From the NCBI GenBank assembly GCA_032622095.1, contig CP136063.1, forward strand, positions 281,411,426 through 281,475,425: 64,000 nucleotides of DNA, read 5' to 3'. This document shows positions 45,001 to 57,275 of this stretch, one piece after another. The notes beneath the pieces are model-generated. The model was not told the origin of the DNA and did no database searches. It saw only the letters and a list, made by a program, of their open reading frames with translations. How positions within the stretch are numbered: the first letter of the stretch is position 1; each line of letters opens with the position of its first letter. A program made the position numbers and the translations under genes. The DNA is from Siphonodentalium dalli. Taxonomy: Eukaryota; Mollusca; Scaphopoda; Gadilida; Siphonodentaliidae.

Positions 45001-48000
45001 TGAAAAATCTGCATTCCGCCGAACGAAAATCTTCGAAAATCTTAACAGAAAAACTAGCATTATGTTCACATTTTCATGTTTGGGTGACGGATTATTGCCG
45101 AAAATGCTAGTCTAATATATACTAAATAGTAAAATAGAAGTTTGAACTTGTTTTCTGATGGTAAAAGTAGTGTTTTTATCCACGGGACGATGACACATCC
45201 ATTCTTGAAAAATCTGCATTCCGCCGAACGAAAATCTTCGAAAATCTTAACAGAAAAACTAGCATTATGTTCACATTTTCATGTTTGGGTGACGGATTAT
45301 TGCCGAAAATGCTAGTCTAATATATACTAAATAGTAAAATAGAAGTTTGAACTTGTTTTCTGATGGTAAAAGTAGTGTTTTTATCGACGGGACGATGACA
45401 TCCGCATTCTTGAAAAATCTCCACTCCGCCGAACGAAAATCTTCGAAAATGTTAACAGAAAAACTAGCATTATGTTCACATTTTCATGTTTGGGTGACGG
45501 ATTTTTGCAGAAAATGCTAGTCTAATATATACTAAATAGTAAAATAAAAGTTTGAACTTGTTTTCTGATGGTAAAAGTAGTGTTTTTATCGACGGGACGA
45601 TGACATCCGCATTCTTGAAAAATCTGCATTCCGCCGAACGAAAATCTTCGAAAATCTTAACAGTAAAACTAGCATTATGTTCACATTTTCATGTTTGGGT
45701 GACGGATTATTGCCGAAAATGCTAGTCTAATATATACTAAATAGTAAAATAGAAGTTTGAACTTGTTTTCTGCTGGTAAAAGTAGTGATTTTATCCACGG
45801 GACGATGACACATCCATTCTTGAAAAATCTGCATTCCGCAGAACGAAAATCTTCGAAAATTTTAACAGAAAAAACTAGCATTATGTTCACATTTTCATGT
45901 TTGGGTGACGGATTATTGCCGAAAATGCTAGTCTAATATATACTAAATAGTAAAATAGAAGTTTGAACTTGTTTTCTGATGGTAAAAGTAGTGTTTTTAT
46001 CGACGGGACGATGACATCCGCATTCTTGAAAAATCTCCATTCCGCCGAACGAAAATCTTCGAAAATGTTAACAGAAAAACTAGCATTATGTTCACATTTT
46101 CATGTTTGGGTGACGGATTTTTGCAGAAAATGCTAGTCTAATATATACTAAATAGTAAAATAAAAGTTTGAACTTGTTTTCTGATGGCAAAAGTAGTGTT
46201 TTTATCGACGGGACGATGACATCCGCATTCTTGAAAAATCTGCATTCCGCCGAACGAAAATCTTCGAAAATCTTAACAGAAAAACTAGCATTATGTTCAC
46301 ATTTTCATGTTTGGGTGACGGATTTTTTGCAGAAAATGCTAGTCTAATATATACTAAATAGTAAAATAGAAGTTTGAACTTGTTTTCTGATGGTAAAAGT
46401 AGTGTTTTTATCGACGGGACGATGACATCCGCATTCTTGAAAAATCTGCATTCCGCAGAACGAAAATCTTCGAAAATGTTAACAGAAAAACTAGCATTAT
46501 GTTCACATTTTCATGTTTGGGTGACGGATTATTGCAGAAAATGCTAGTCTAATATATACTAAATAGTAAAATAGAAGATTGAACTTGTTTTCTGATGGTA
46601 AAAGTAGTGTTTTTATCGACGGGACGATGACATCCGCATTCTAGAAAAATCTCCATTCCGCCGAACGAAAATCTTCGAAAATGTTAACAGAAAAACTAGC
46701 ATTATGTTCACATTTTCATGTTTGGGTGACGGATTTTTGCAGAAAATGCTAGTCTAATATATACTAAATAGTAAAATAAAAGTTTGAACTTGTTTTCTGA
46801 TGGTAAAAGTAGTGTTTTTATCGACGGGACGATGACATCCGCATTCTTGAAAAATCTGCATTCCGCCGAACGAAAATCTTCGAAAATCTTAACAGTAAAA
46901 CTAGCATTATGTTCACATTTTCATGTTTGGGTGACGGATTATTGCCGAAAATGCTAGTCTAATATATACTAAATAGTAAAATAGAAGTTTGAACTTGTTT
47001 TCTGATGGTAAAAGTAGTGTTTTTATCGACGGGACGATGACATCCGCTTTCTTGAAAAATCTCCATTCCGCCGAACGAAAATCTTCGAAAATGTTAACAG
47101 AAAAACTAGCATTATGTTCACATTTTCATGTTTGGGTGACGGATTTTTGCAGAAAATGCTAGTCTAATATATACTAAATAGTAAAATAAAAGTTTGAACT
47201 TGTTTTCTGATGGCAAAAGTAGTGTTTTTATCGACGGGACGATGACATCCGCATTCTTGAAAAATCTGCATTCCGCCGAACGAAAATCTTCGAAAATCTT
47301 AACAGAAAAACTAGCATTATGTTCACATTTTCATGTTTGGGTGACGGATTTTTGCAGAAAATGCTAGTCTAATATATACTAAATAGTAAAATAGAAGTTT
47401 GAACTTGTTTTCTGATGGTAAAAGTAGTGTTTTTATCGACGGGACGATGACACATCCATTCTTGAAAAATCTGCATTCCGCAGAACGAAAATCTTCGAAA
47501 ATCTTAACAGAAAAACTAGCATTATGTTCACATTTTCATGTTTGGGTGACGGATTATTGCAGAAAATGCTAGTCTAATATATACTAAATAGTAAAATAGA
47601 AGTTTGAACTTGTTTTCTGATGGTCAAAGTAGTGTTTTTATCGACGGGACGATGACATCCGTATTCTTGAAAAATCTGCATTCCGCCGAACGAAAATCTT
47701 CGAAAATCTTAACAGAAAAAATAGCATTATGTTCACATTTTCATGTTTGGGTGACGGATTTTTGCAGAAAATGCTAGTCTAATATATACTAAATAGTAAA
47801 ATAGAAGTTTGAACTTGTTTTCTGATGGCAAAAGTAGTGTTTTTATCGACGGGACGATGACATCCGCATTCTTGAAAAATCTGCATTCCGCCGAACGAAA
47901 ATCTTCGAAAATCTTAACAGTAAAACTAGCATTATGTTCACATTTTCATGTTTGGGTGACGGATTATTGCCGAAAATGCTAGTCTAATATATACTAAATA

Positions 48001-48496
48001 GTAAAATAGAAGTTTGAACTTGTTTTCTGATGGTAAAAGTAGTGTTTTTATCGACGGGACGATGACATCCGCATTCTTGAAAAATCTGCATTCCGCCGAA
48101 CGAAAATCTTCGAAAATCTTAACAGAAAAACTAGCATTATGTTCACATTTTCATGTTTGGGTGACGGATTATTGCCGAAAATGCTAGTCTAATATATACT
48201 AAATAGTAAAATAGAAGTTTGAACTTGTTTTCTGATGGTAAAAGTAGTGTTTTTATCCACGGGACGATGACACATCCATTCTTGAAAAATCTGCATTCCG
48301 CCGAACGAAAATCTTCGAAAATCTTAACAGAAAAACTAGCATTATGTTCACATTTTCATGTTTGGGTGACGGAATTTTGCAGAAAATTGTAGTCTAATAT
48401 ATACTAAATAGTAAAATAGAAGTTTGAACTTGTTTTCTGATGGTAAAAGTAGTGTTTTTATCGACGGGACGATGACACCTCCATTCTTGAAAAATG
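39066..48496 (+). repeat. 205-bp satellite, block 2 (about 46 monomers, higher-order structure)
   Basis: The monomer runs from TCTAATATATACTAAATAG to AATGCTAG, 205 bases. Neighbouring monomers differ at diagnostic sites, and these variants recur in blocks. GTAGTGATTTTATCC is at 40654, 43731 and 45782 (spacings 3077 and 2051). CCGTATTCTTG is at about 42533, 44582 and 47660. TTCTAGAAAA is at about 41513 and 46640 only. This gives a 15-monomer unit, a 10-monomer version lacking five monomers, and a second incomplete 15-monomer unit. Short open frames recur with the monomers and are not genes. Inverted 9-base stretches ACTAGCATT and AATGCTAGT lie about 45 bases apart in each monomer. Confidence 0.95.
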
Positions 48497-48706
48497 TCGG
48501 AAACGGGTGGAGCTATCGACTTGAAATTTGGTATGTGAATGTATCTTGCCCCGGATAAGAATTTTATCGGGTCGCCGAGCCCGTGCGACGCCAGCTTCGC
48601 GCATGCGCAGACCAGATCTCGGAAACGGGTGGAGCTATCGACTTGAAATTTGGTTTTTGAATAGCCCGGACAACGTAGCCCGGACATCGGCGGGCTCATC
48701 GGCTAG
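48497..48706 (+). mobile_element. 5'-truncated Helitron fragment, 3' end intact
   Basis: The satellite stops within a monomer at 48496 and copy-3-type Helitron units begin (GAAACGGGTGGAGCTATCG). It ends with a damaged GCCCGGACAACGTAGCCCGG hairpin and CTAG at 48703-48706. Confidence 0.65.
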
Positions 48707-49225
48707 TCTATTATATATTTTGGGAAATCTGTGTGTCTGTCTGTCTGTCTGTGTGTTCGCGATGGACTCGAAAACGGCCGAGCCGATTTCGATGAAACTT
48801 GGTATGTACGTGGGGTTTCTTTCGGCCGTGGAGTGGCATAGTCCTGTTAATTTGCCCGTGCGACGTGACCTTGACCTTAAACTCGGGTCATTTCAAGGTG
48901 AAATGCCCGAGTATCACGGGATTTCGATGAAAATTAGTGTCTGGGAATACTTTCATATGGGGAGTGTCGTAAGCCTATTCGTTTGCCCGTGCGATGTGAC
49001 GGGTCGAGTCGTGACCATGACCTGACCTTGACCTTCAAAATGATCAATTCGAGGTCAGATCGGGTAAAATCGGGTGGATTTCGACGGGTACCTTTGTCGG
49101 GTACTTTTGTCAGGGCAGTGTTTTGGACATGTCAAATCGTGACCCCACCTCACCTTGACCTTCAAAATGGACAATTCAAGGTCAAATCGCGCAACAGCCC
49201 GGACGAAGTCGGATCAATCAGCTAG
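48707..49225 (+). mobile_element. Non-autonomous Helitron copy 8
   Basis: Begins TCTATTATATATTTTGGG right after the preceding CTAG and ends with the GCCCGGACGAAGTCGG hairpin and CTAG (49222-49225). Body of copy-1/4 type with TTGACC blocks and GATGAAACTTGGTATG units. Confidence 0.72.
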
Positions 49226-49812
49226 TCTCCTATTCTGTGTTCGTATTTAGGGGTTCCTGGGAATGGGGGAAATTTTTCATCGGGTCAGTTTTTTGAAGAC
49301 CTCTGTCTGTCTGTATGTCTGTCTGTATGTATGTCATTTTTACAAATCTACGATTCTCGACCGATCGGGACGAAACTTGGTACGTGTGTGTAGTTTGACC
49401 AGACGGTCGTTGTTGTCGTATTGGCGAGCCCGTGCGGCGCCAGCTTCGCGCATGCGCAGACGAGATCTCGGAAACGGGTGGAGCTGTCGACTTGAAATTT
49501 GCTATGTGAATGTATCTTGCTCCGGATACGAATTTTATCGGGTCGCCGAGCCCGTGCGACACCACCTTCGCGCATGCGCAGACGAGATCTCGGAAACGGG
49601 TGGAGCTATCGACTTGAAATTTGGTATGTGAATGTATCTTGCCCTGGATACGAATTTTATCGGGTCACCGAGCCCGTGCGACGCCAGCTTCGCGCATGCG
49701 CAGACCAGATCTCGGAAACAGGTAGAGCTGACCAGATCTCGGAAACGGGTGGAGCTATCGACTTGAAATTTGGTTTTTGAATAGACCGGACAACGTAGGG
49801 CTCATCGGCTAG
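49226..49812 (+). mobile_element. Non-autonomous Helitron copy 9 (composite)
   Basis: Begins TCTCC after CTAG. The first ~60 bases (ATTCTGTGTTCGTATTTAGG ...) recur at 50107-50168. Then follow the GAAGACCTCTGTCTGTC leader and copy-3-type ~120-bp units. Ends CTAG at 49809-49812 after a damaged hairpin. Confidence 0.65.
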
Positions 49813-50213
49813 TCTAATATATATTTTGGGACTTCTGTTTGTTTATTTGTTAGCTATGGCGGGAAAACTGCCTGACGGATTTAGCCCAAACTTGCTATCT
49901 AAGGGTAAAAACACAGATGGAATGTCATCGCACGGCTTCTGATAACATCATAGCACCCATTCTCCAATCCCCCGCCACCGCAATGGGTACTTCATGGGTT
50001 AATCGCGTGATATTTAAAGAGCGTTCGTATCCGCAGTGTCGTTGATAAAGAGCGTGTATGTGTCCAGACATGAGCGTGTCTGTGTACAGACATGAGCGTG
50101 TTGTGTGATTCTGTGTTCGTATTTAGGGGTTCCTGGGAATGGGGGAAATTTTTCATCGGGTCAGTTTTTCCGCCTGAGGTGACCGTCACCTTGAAACGGG
50201 TACCCACAAATGA
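49813..50213 (+). mobile_element. Helitron 5' portion with unrelated body
   Basis: Starts TCTAATATATATTTTGGGAC directly after CTAG. The body includes two AAAGAGCGT motifs (50016, 50046) and the 62-base block shared with copy 9. It has no 3' end of its own before the next TC start at 50214. It may be the 5' part of one element that ends at 50424, or may have been interrupted by copy 10. Confidence 0.5.
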
Positions 50214-50424
50214 TCTAATATATATTTTGGGACTTCTGTCTGTTTGTTTGTCTGTTAGCTATGGCCGGGAAAACTGCTGGGCGGATTTCGACGAAATTTG
50301 ATACCCACGGGTAATTTGTTCGGGGAGTGTTTTGGACGGGTCAAATCGTGACTCCGACCTGACCTTGACCTTCAAAATGGTCAATTCAAGGTCAAAGCCC
50401 GGACGAAGTCGGGTCACCTGCTAG
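50214..50424 (+). mobile_element. Short complete Helitron, 211 bp (copy 10)
   Basis: A|TCTAATATATATTTTGGG at the start and the CCCGGACGAAGTCGGG hairpin, then CTAG|T at the end. At 211 bases it is about the same length as the 205-bp satellite monomer. One unit of the TTGACCTTCAAAATGG type is inside. It is the cleanest border pair of the window. Confidence 0.75.
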
Positions 50425-51744
50425 TAGGTTATAATTTAGAAATTACATTAAAACAATTATTAAACTGTTCTAAAAAATATATACAAATAATATGCATGCG
50501 ATATTATCCACAAAACAAACTTTGTGTGAGCCGAGCGTTTGTTTATATACATCACGTCAATAGTGGGCAATAAGCGATAAAACATTCAACACCGTGGCGA
50601 TTTTTTTAGGAGATGGCAGTATTACATTTCACTTATAGTGGGGTCTCCCCGGTGTTGAGTGTTTGGCTTATCGCATACTCTTTACGCACTGTACTGTTGT
50701 ACAATATGATCTTTATTTACATAACAAATCGTACGAACTTGACAATAGTATATTATTTAGCGATTTGTTTTTATGATTGGCATAATAACAAAATATGACT
50801 ATATTTAATATTACTTCTGACTATGGCGGTTATATCGGATGTGACTAATTAAGCAGCAATACTAACCGCGAAGGCCATTCGTGCCTTTAATACGTAGGTT
50901 TCGCAACTTATGTTATATGGCAACAACTATGTTTAAAAAGTCGTATGCGTAAAATGCACGTGAGCCCAGAAATTTCGCTTTGCAAAAATAACGGCGACGA
51001 TTAGAGCTTGGTTTACATGCGCACGTTGAGTTTTGTAAAACAATTATTAGTCTTAACCACTAACATCCTTGTACTGTAAACAAAAACAAAGCAAAAATTA
51101 ATCCCCAAAACACATAGCTTTCTTAAAAATATCGATTTCTCAAAATTATCGATGTCTATTTCTGGATAAAAAAGAAACGACATTTCTGGCAGTTTAACCC
51201 GATTCTTAAGCCATTTCCCCCAAACTTGGTGGTATGTCCTCGAAAATCCAACTGTTACCATTCTTTAAATGATATTTTGTGATATTTTAGAATTTGTTTT
51301 AAATGCTCGCACACCCCGAGTGTGATATGCAGCTGCACCCATCAAGTATAAAAATGATTCTGGTGACCCAATTTGGAATTTGAATTTGAAGAATTTTAGT
51401 AATGTCACTTCCCATCCATACAAACATGCGTGTAACTACGTGATAGTTAAAAACAATAACTCACGTAACGAAGTTTTCTAAACGGAATGTATGATCATGT
51501 ATATGCTACATGAACACAGTGGGGTATGGTGAGGAACGTGTCGCATGAACGGTCTTTTATTGAGCGCTACAATGTGTTTTTGTGTGTTTATTTCGTTATT
51601 TTGTGAGAATATAAACAAGATCTGAAATTAAAGATACATAATAACTATCCAATTAACAGTTTACTTTGTCTTTCAATTACCACGTCATACCCCCACCAAA
51701 TAATATAAAACTTTGTATCGGCTATTTGGTCATGTCTTTGCTAT
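50425..51744. other. No gene seen
   Basis: AT-rich sequence. Frames of 60-80 codons on both strands show no domain or splice context. Confidence 0.45.
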
Positions 51745-53035
51745 TTAGACGCCCGCTGGATGGCAACACGCGAAATGAAAGGATTCCCGAGTGACTGCCG
51801 TTCTTCCGAATTAGTAACGAAAAGTGCTATTTTGACACCCCATGCACGACTTCAGCCCAATTTTAGAAAATGTGGAAGGGGCTGCATGGTCGCGTGACTT
51901 TCCTATAGTTGCCTGCGGGGTGGCACCGCACGAAAATACAAGGATTCCCGGGTGGCCACCATGACTCAGGATACGGCAGCCGATTTAGTAACGAAAAGTG
52001 CTATTTTGACACCCCATGCACGACTTCAGCCCAATTTTAGAAAATTTGGAAGGGGCTGCATGGTCGCGTGACTTTCCTATAGTTGCCCGCTGGGTGGCAC
52101 CGCACGAAAATACAAGGATTCCCGGGTGGCCGCCGTGACTCTGGCTACGCAGCCGATTTAGTAACGAAAAGTGCTATTTTGACACCCCATGCACGACTTC
52201 AGCCCAATTTTAGAAAATTTGGAAGGGGCAGCCTGGTCGCGTGACTTTCCTATAGTTGCCCGCGGGGTGGCACCGCACGCAAATACAAGGATTCCCGGGT
52301 GGCCACCATGACTCAGAATACGGCAGCCGATTTAGTAACGAAAAGTGCTATTTTGACACCCCATGCACGACTTCAGCCCAATTTTAGAAAATTTGGAAGG
52401 GGCTGCATGGTCGCGTGACTTTCCTATAGTTGCCCGCGGGGTGGCACCGCACGAAAATACAAGGATTCCCGGGTTGCCACCATGACTCAGGATACGGCAG
52501 CCGATTTAGTAACGAAAAGTGCTATTTTGACACCCCATGCACGACTTCAGCCCAATTTTAGAAAATTTGGAAGGGGCTGCATGGTCGCGTGACTTTCCTA
52601 TAGTTGCCCGCGGGGTGGCACCGCACGAAAATACAAGGATTCCCGGGTTGCCACCATGACTCAGGATACGGCAGCCGATTTAGTAACGAAAAGTGCTATT
52701 TTGACACCCCATGCACGACTTCAGCCCAATTTTAGAAAATTTGGAAGGGGCTGCATGGTCGCGTGACTTTCCTATAGTTGCCCGCGGGTGTGGCACCGCA
52801 CGAAAATACAAGGATTCCCGGGTTGCCACCATGACTCAGGATACGGCAGCCGATTTAGTAACGAAAAGTGCTATTTTGACATCCCATGCACGACTTCAGC
52901 CCAATTTTAGAAAATTTGGAAGGGGCTGCATGGTCGCGTGACTTTCCTATAGATGCCCGCTGGGTGGCACCACAAGAAAATACAAGGATTGCCGCCATGA
53001 CTCTGGCTACGCAGCCGATTTAGTAACGAAAAGTG
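51745..53035 (+). repeat. 174-bp satellite, about 7.5 copies
   Basis: CATGCACGACTTCAGCCCAA starts at 51841, 52015, 52188, 52362, 52536, 52710 and 52885 (spacings 173-175). The first and last copies are diverged, the middle ones nearly identical. 174 is a multiple of three, so open frames can extend over a unit, but none exceeds 76 codons. Confidence 0.95.
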
Positions 53036-53174
53036 AAAAGTGTAATTTTAGGAGAATAGGGAACTGGGAACTGGGAACTGGGAACGGAATTCATGGAGCT
53101 TATGATTTTAGTGTTATCCTACATCGAAAACCCTTACATATTTCCGAACCGAATGAGGTGTAATTAGGGAGGTT
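53036..53174. repeat. GGGAACTGGG 10-bp repeat at the end of the satellite
   Basis: About four units of GGGAACT/GGGAACTGGG at 53058-53086, then non-repetitive sequence. Confidence 0.7.
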
Positions 53175-53681
53175 TTGCGTGTAGCGATTGCACGGGGTGT
53201 TAGTATTGTCACTTGTCACGTCACAGACCACTTGACTAAATTGATTCACTTACTCCCAATTTCGCATAAATTTCGAGAAACTCAGTTTTATGGTCATAAT
53301 GATACTGCATATCAGAATGAACATCATAAAACACGTTTATGTTACACTAATTTCCGTAAACAAACACTATTGGGAGGCCAAGAAGCAATTAAAGTATCAT
53401 TAGTGAATCCAAATGTGGCCATCCAATGGGTGTCAAGGGCCATCCAATCTGTGTCCAGGCCACACCATAGATTTCCAGAACCATCATATGGGTGTCCAGG
53501 TCCACCATACACTCTTAAACTATTTGGTTTTTTTGATGGTTTTGAACAAAACCCCATAGTCCAGTCAATCTACCGATTGACCTTCAACAAATTGCAACGT
53601 GGCGTCCAAGCTGGCCGCGGTTTAATCCCATGTCTACGTGTTTTTGCTTTTGTGGAAAATATATTCGACCAATCGCCATGA
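53175..53681 (+). other. 168-codon open frame without recognisable domain
   Basis: The frame starts MRVAIARGVSIVTCH and is open to 53681. Its middle part (about 53410-53520) comes from short degenerate repeats of the form CCATCNATNGGTGTCCAGG. No signal peptide, domain or poly(A) signal is apparent. I consider chance or repeat origin more likely than a gene. Confidence 0.15.
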
Positions 53682-53689
53682 AACGACTA

Positions 53690-54484
53690 CGATATCGTAG
53701 TCGAGATGGCGGTCATTTTGTTTCTTCTGTGACCTAGAAATTGTATCTAACCCGCACATAAGTCACATCAAATAGCATGTTGAATAGCGAATAATTATTA
53801 ATCCATAATACCATGGCAAATTCTAAATTTATGTAGAGTTCTGTTGAAAATTGTAACAAATTATTTTCAGATAAATAATCTATTATGGTGGCCATAATAA
53901 TCTATTATGACAGTCAATTTGTGTCGGCCATTTTAGAATATGGACAACTAAGTTGGGTCATCAGTGCACGAGTAATGTTTGTAAAATGACAGTGTGGTTT
54001 AATATAAATAGATATCACCAGTAAGTATCATTATGACCATAAAACTGAATATCTCGACATTTACGCGAAAATGGGGAAGTCGAGTTGGCGGCCATTTTGT
54101 TTGTTCCTTGACTTACAAATTTTAACTAAACCACATGGAAGTCACACCACATGGAACTCACATCAGATGGACTACTGAAAATTTTCTGCATACTAATCCA
54201 CAATACCATGGGAAATTGTAAGATTATGGCCAACTAAATTGAAGGAAAAATAAATCCTAATTAGGACATAATTATCTCCTAATTAGGACTTAGTATCTCC
54301 TAATTGGGACATAGTATCGCAGAAACGGTAAAGTTACTATAGTCCGGGAGCTAATAGGGGTACCGTTGCACCCCCCTGGGACTTAACTTCACCCCACTCG
54401 TTTTGTTCCTTTTGTCCTTCAACTTTTAAGCAATGTTAACAAGAAAAAAAGTGGCCGTGTAGACTCCAGACAAGATGGCGTCCA
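53690..54484 (+). repeat. Two diverged ~385-bp copies and 25-bp repeats
   Basis: GTCGAGATGGCGGTCATTTTGTTTC at about 53700 and GTCGAGTTGGCGGCCATTTTGTTTG at about 54086 start two copies that also share AATCCAYAATACCATGG. At 54245-54320 the phrase TCCTAATTAGGACATA recurs three times. No gene. Confidence 0.65.
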
Positions 54485-57275
54485 TCATGGCCGACGTTTT
54501 TCAGCCCAGACCCTAAGTCAGTTTTATGCAAATTATAGCGGGAAAATCTTGTAAAATGTATACAAATGTATATATTTTCGTGAAGCTGAGACATAATGAC
54601 ACATTTTGAGCCAAAATTGAAACTCACCATCCAAGATGGCCGCCAAAATGGCCACCGGAAGTTGCAAATATAACATTTTTTCACAAATATCTTCTAGATC
54701 AATTCATGCTGTTTGGAACTGGTTGAGTAATGCAACTTTATTTTGTGTTTTGTATATTAACTGATCATTGGAGCAACGAAATATGCAATTATTGGGATCC
54801 TAACCCCTTCCGATCCCTCAAATTCGATTTTACAGAATGCGGTATAAAATTTCACAAAAAATCACAATTGGGATTCTAGTCATATTTCAACAAGAAATGA
54901 ACAGAAGTTTGTAATGTAAGTGAGGCATATCATTAACTATTTAATATTCCAAATCACTGGAACCAAAATTCTTACTTTTGCTCAAAATGGCTGCCAATAT
55001 GGCCGCCAAAATATGGAAAATGGCAAATATTACACCAGCGTGTCCTCCAATCGCTTACAAGTTGTGGTTGATGTATAAAATTGGCTATTCTGCATTCTAT
55101 ACGTTGAATACTAACATGTCTGATGCACCATGGTTAATTGTTACTATTGTCACCCCTGACATCGTCGAAAATATTGGATTTTTCTCTCAAAAACTTGACA
55201 TAAACATTGGCAAAAATTTACTTTTCAGGTTTGGACCATTTTTTCAGGTAAAATATAACTATCTTTGGATTGAAAGGTGTTCATTGTTTTGGTCTATTTT
55301 AAATGTGTCACACTACAGTGTTTATAGACTGAATTGCTCAAGATGGCTTCCAAAATGGCAACCAAATTTGTAGAATGTAAATGATTTACATATATCCCGA
55401 ACGTTCTCTGCGTTATCCGAAAAGGTAGCATATTGTGACTCACTTGGTTATTATACATGTAAGTTAATTAACTGACAACTACATGTTCTATTCTAGTTGT
55501 CTCAGTTCCGTATGGAGCATGACAAATTCATTTTAAAGTATGCAATTTTGCTGAGAACCTCTTTTGTAATTTTGGCCACATTTATTGAAAGGAAATGGGC
55601 AGAACTTTGATACAGAACTGAGATGGATCACAATCTTTGGCTATTCTGGTTCATTATGATAAAAAAATGTCAACATGATACAGTGTGGATGCCAATATCA
55701 TAGCCAGGGAGTTACTCTATGATCATATGTGAGGTGAATAGGTATACAGGGAGTTATTGTATGTCATGACTGATGTGAGTAGGTATACAATGAGTGAATA
55801 TATGGTTATTAGTGGGTTGTCCATGGTAAAATGCATGGAATACCTGGAGTAAGCTGGGTGTACATTATCGAGGGTGTGGGTATACAGGGAGTGCCCGTGT
55901 GGTGATGGTGGGATGTATATTTATATATCTCGTGGATGTATTATCATTTGTGGGTGTATAAGGCTTAGCTGTATTATCATGGATGGCGTGTATGATTATG
56001 CAGTGAATTGCTGAATTGTCATGTGTGAGGTGTATATGCAAGTATGGAGTGTTTGAGTGGTCGTGTGTGCGGGTTTTTTGTATATCTGGAAGGGCTGAAT
56101 GGCCATTAGTGAGGTTTACATGTATACCTGGAGTGAATCTATAGTCTAGGGCGAGCTGCATATGTATATCGAGTGGTTATATGACTATGTGTGTCAAATA
56201 GGTATACACGTAGTGACTGTGTGGTTAATAGTGAGATGAGACCATGTAGGTATACAAGTAGTGACTGTATTGTCACAAATGTAATGAACATATATACAGG
56301 GGTGACTAAATGGTCATGTGTCAGGCATATGAGTATACCTGGTGCTCCTGTTTGGTGACTCGTGGTGGCGGTATTGTCATGTGTAGGTTATACCAGTATA
56401 CACACGTGTTGCTTTATTGTCATGGGCGAGGGATATGAGTATATAGCGAGTGGCTATATGGCCATGGATGAGGTGCACATGCATACATGGAGTGACTATA
56501 GTGACATGGATGGGGTGTATTAGTGTATCTTGAGTGGCTATTCGGCTATGGTGTGACAAATAGGGATACAGGGAGTGACATGGTCAATGTTGAGGCGAAT
56601 ATCTATACAAGGATTGACCATGATCATGTATGAATGTTTTGAATAGGTACACACGGTGTGACTATATGGCCATAGATAAGATGAAGGAGTATACCAGGTG
56701 ACATGGGTGAGGGTATGGGTATGAAGAGAGTGGCAACATGGCCATTGGTGGGGTGCATATGTATACCGGAATGACTTTATGGCCATTGTTGTGGTGTTAA
56801 TGTAGATATTGATTGTCTATTTGACCATGCGTTTGGGGAATAGGTATACAGGGGGTGACCTTGTGGCCAATGGTGAGATGAACGGGTATACAAGGAGTGA
56901 CTATATGGTTATGGGTCATGTTTAGGAGTATACCCGGTGTGCCTGCATTGTGACACATGGCTGTATAGTCGTCCGTGGTCGTGGGTCAGGTGTACATGTA
57001 TACAGTGGGTCACTATATTGTTATGTCTGTGGTGTTTATGTATATATGTAATGACTGTGTGCTAATGGGTGGCTATCGCTTTCCACGCTTAACGCCCCCC
57101 ATATTCATAAAGGTATGCGGCTTATACGGACCCTGGCTCTTACGGACCCTGGCTCTTACGGACCCTGGCTTTTACGGACCACCGGCTGATACGGACCCTG
57201 GCTTTTACGGACCCCCGGCTTATACGGACCCTGGCTCATACGGACCTCAATTTTATTTTTTATGTTTATTTAAAT
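54485..57275 (+). repeat. Left arm of a ~5.6-kb palindromic element
   Basis: Reverse complement of 57935-60058, from the outer CATCATGGCCG to the inner minisatellites. In order it holds ~1.2 kb of single-copy-like sequence with several ATGGCCGCCAAAATGG phrases, a degenerate 45-65-bp minisatellite with GGTATACAGGGAGTGAC (55690-57050), and 16-17-bp ACGGACCCTGGCT repeats (57116-57247). Frames of up to 131 codons here have no known domain. Confidence 0.8.
55690..57050. repeat. Degenerate 45-65-bp minisatellite, left arm
   Basis: Unit consensus roughly TATACAGGGAGTGACTATATGG followed by TCATG-GTGAGGTG. Units vary in length and sequence. About 1.36 kb here versus about 0.67 kb in the right arm. 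Confidence 0.7.

Noticed and set aside
40553-45890. The same 69-codon minus-strand frame at 40553, 43630 and 45681
   Set aside because: It repeats with the satellite's higher-order unit and is a by-product of monomer sequence, not a gene family.
39066-48496. Regular repeats as a CRISPR-like array
   Set aside because: The whole 205-bp monomer repeats without unique spacers. The setting is eukaryotic, so this is a satellite.
39066-48496. CENP-B box in the satellite monomer
   Set aside because: ATCGACGGGAC recalls part of the box, but the TTCG half with correct spacing is not present.
53175-53681. 168-codon frame as a host gene
   Set aside because: Its middle is made of short degenerate repeats, and no domain, splice site or poly(A) signal supports it. 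It is kept in the list only as an open frame.
54978-55373. 131-codon open frame in the palindrome arm
   Set aside because: The mirrored copy in the other arm does not keep the frame open, so there is no sign of selection on a protein.
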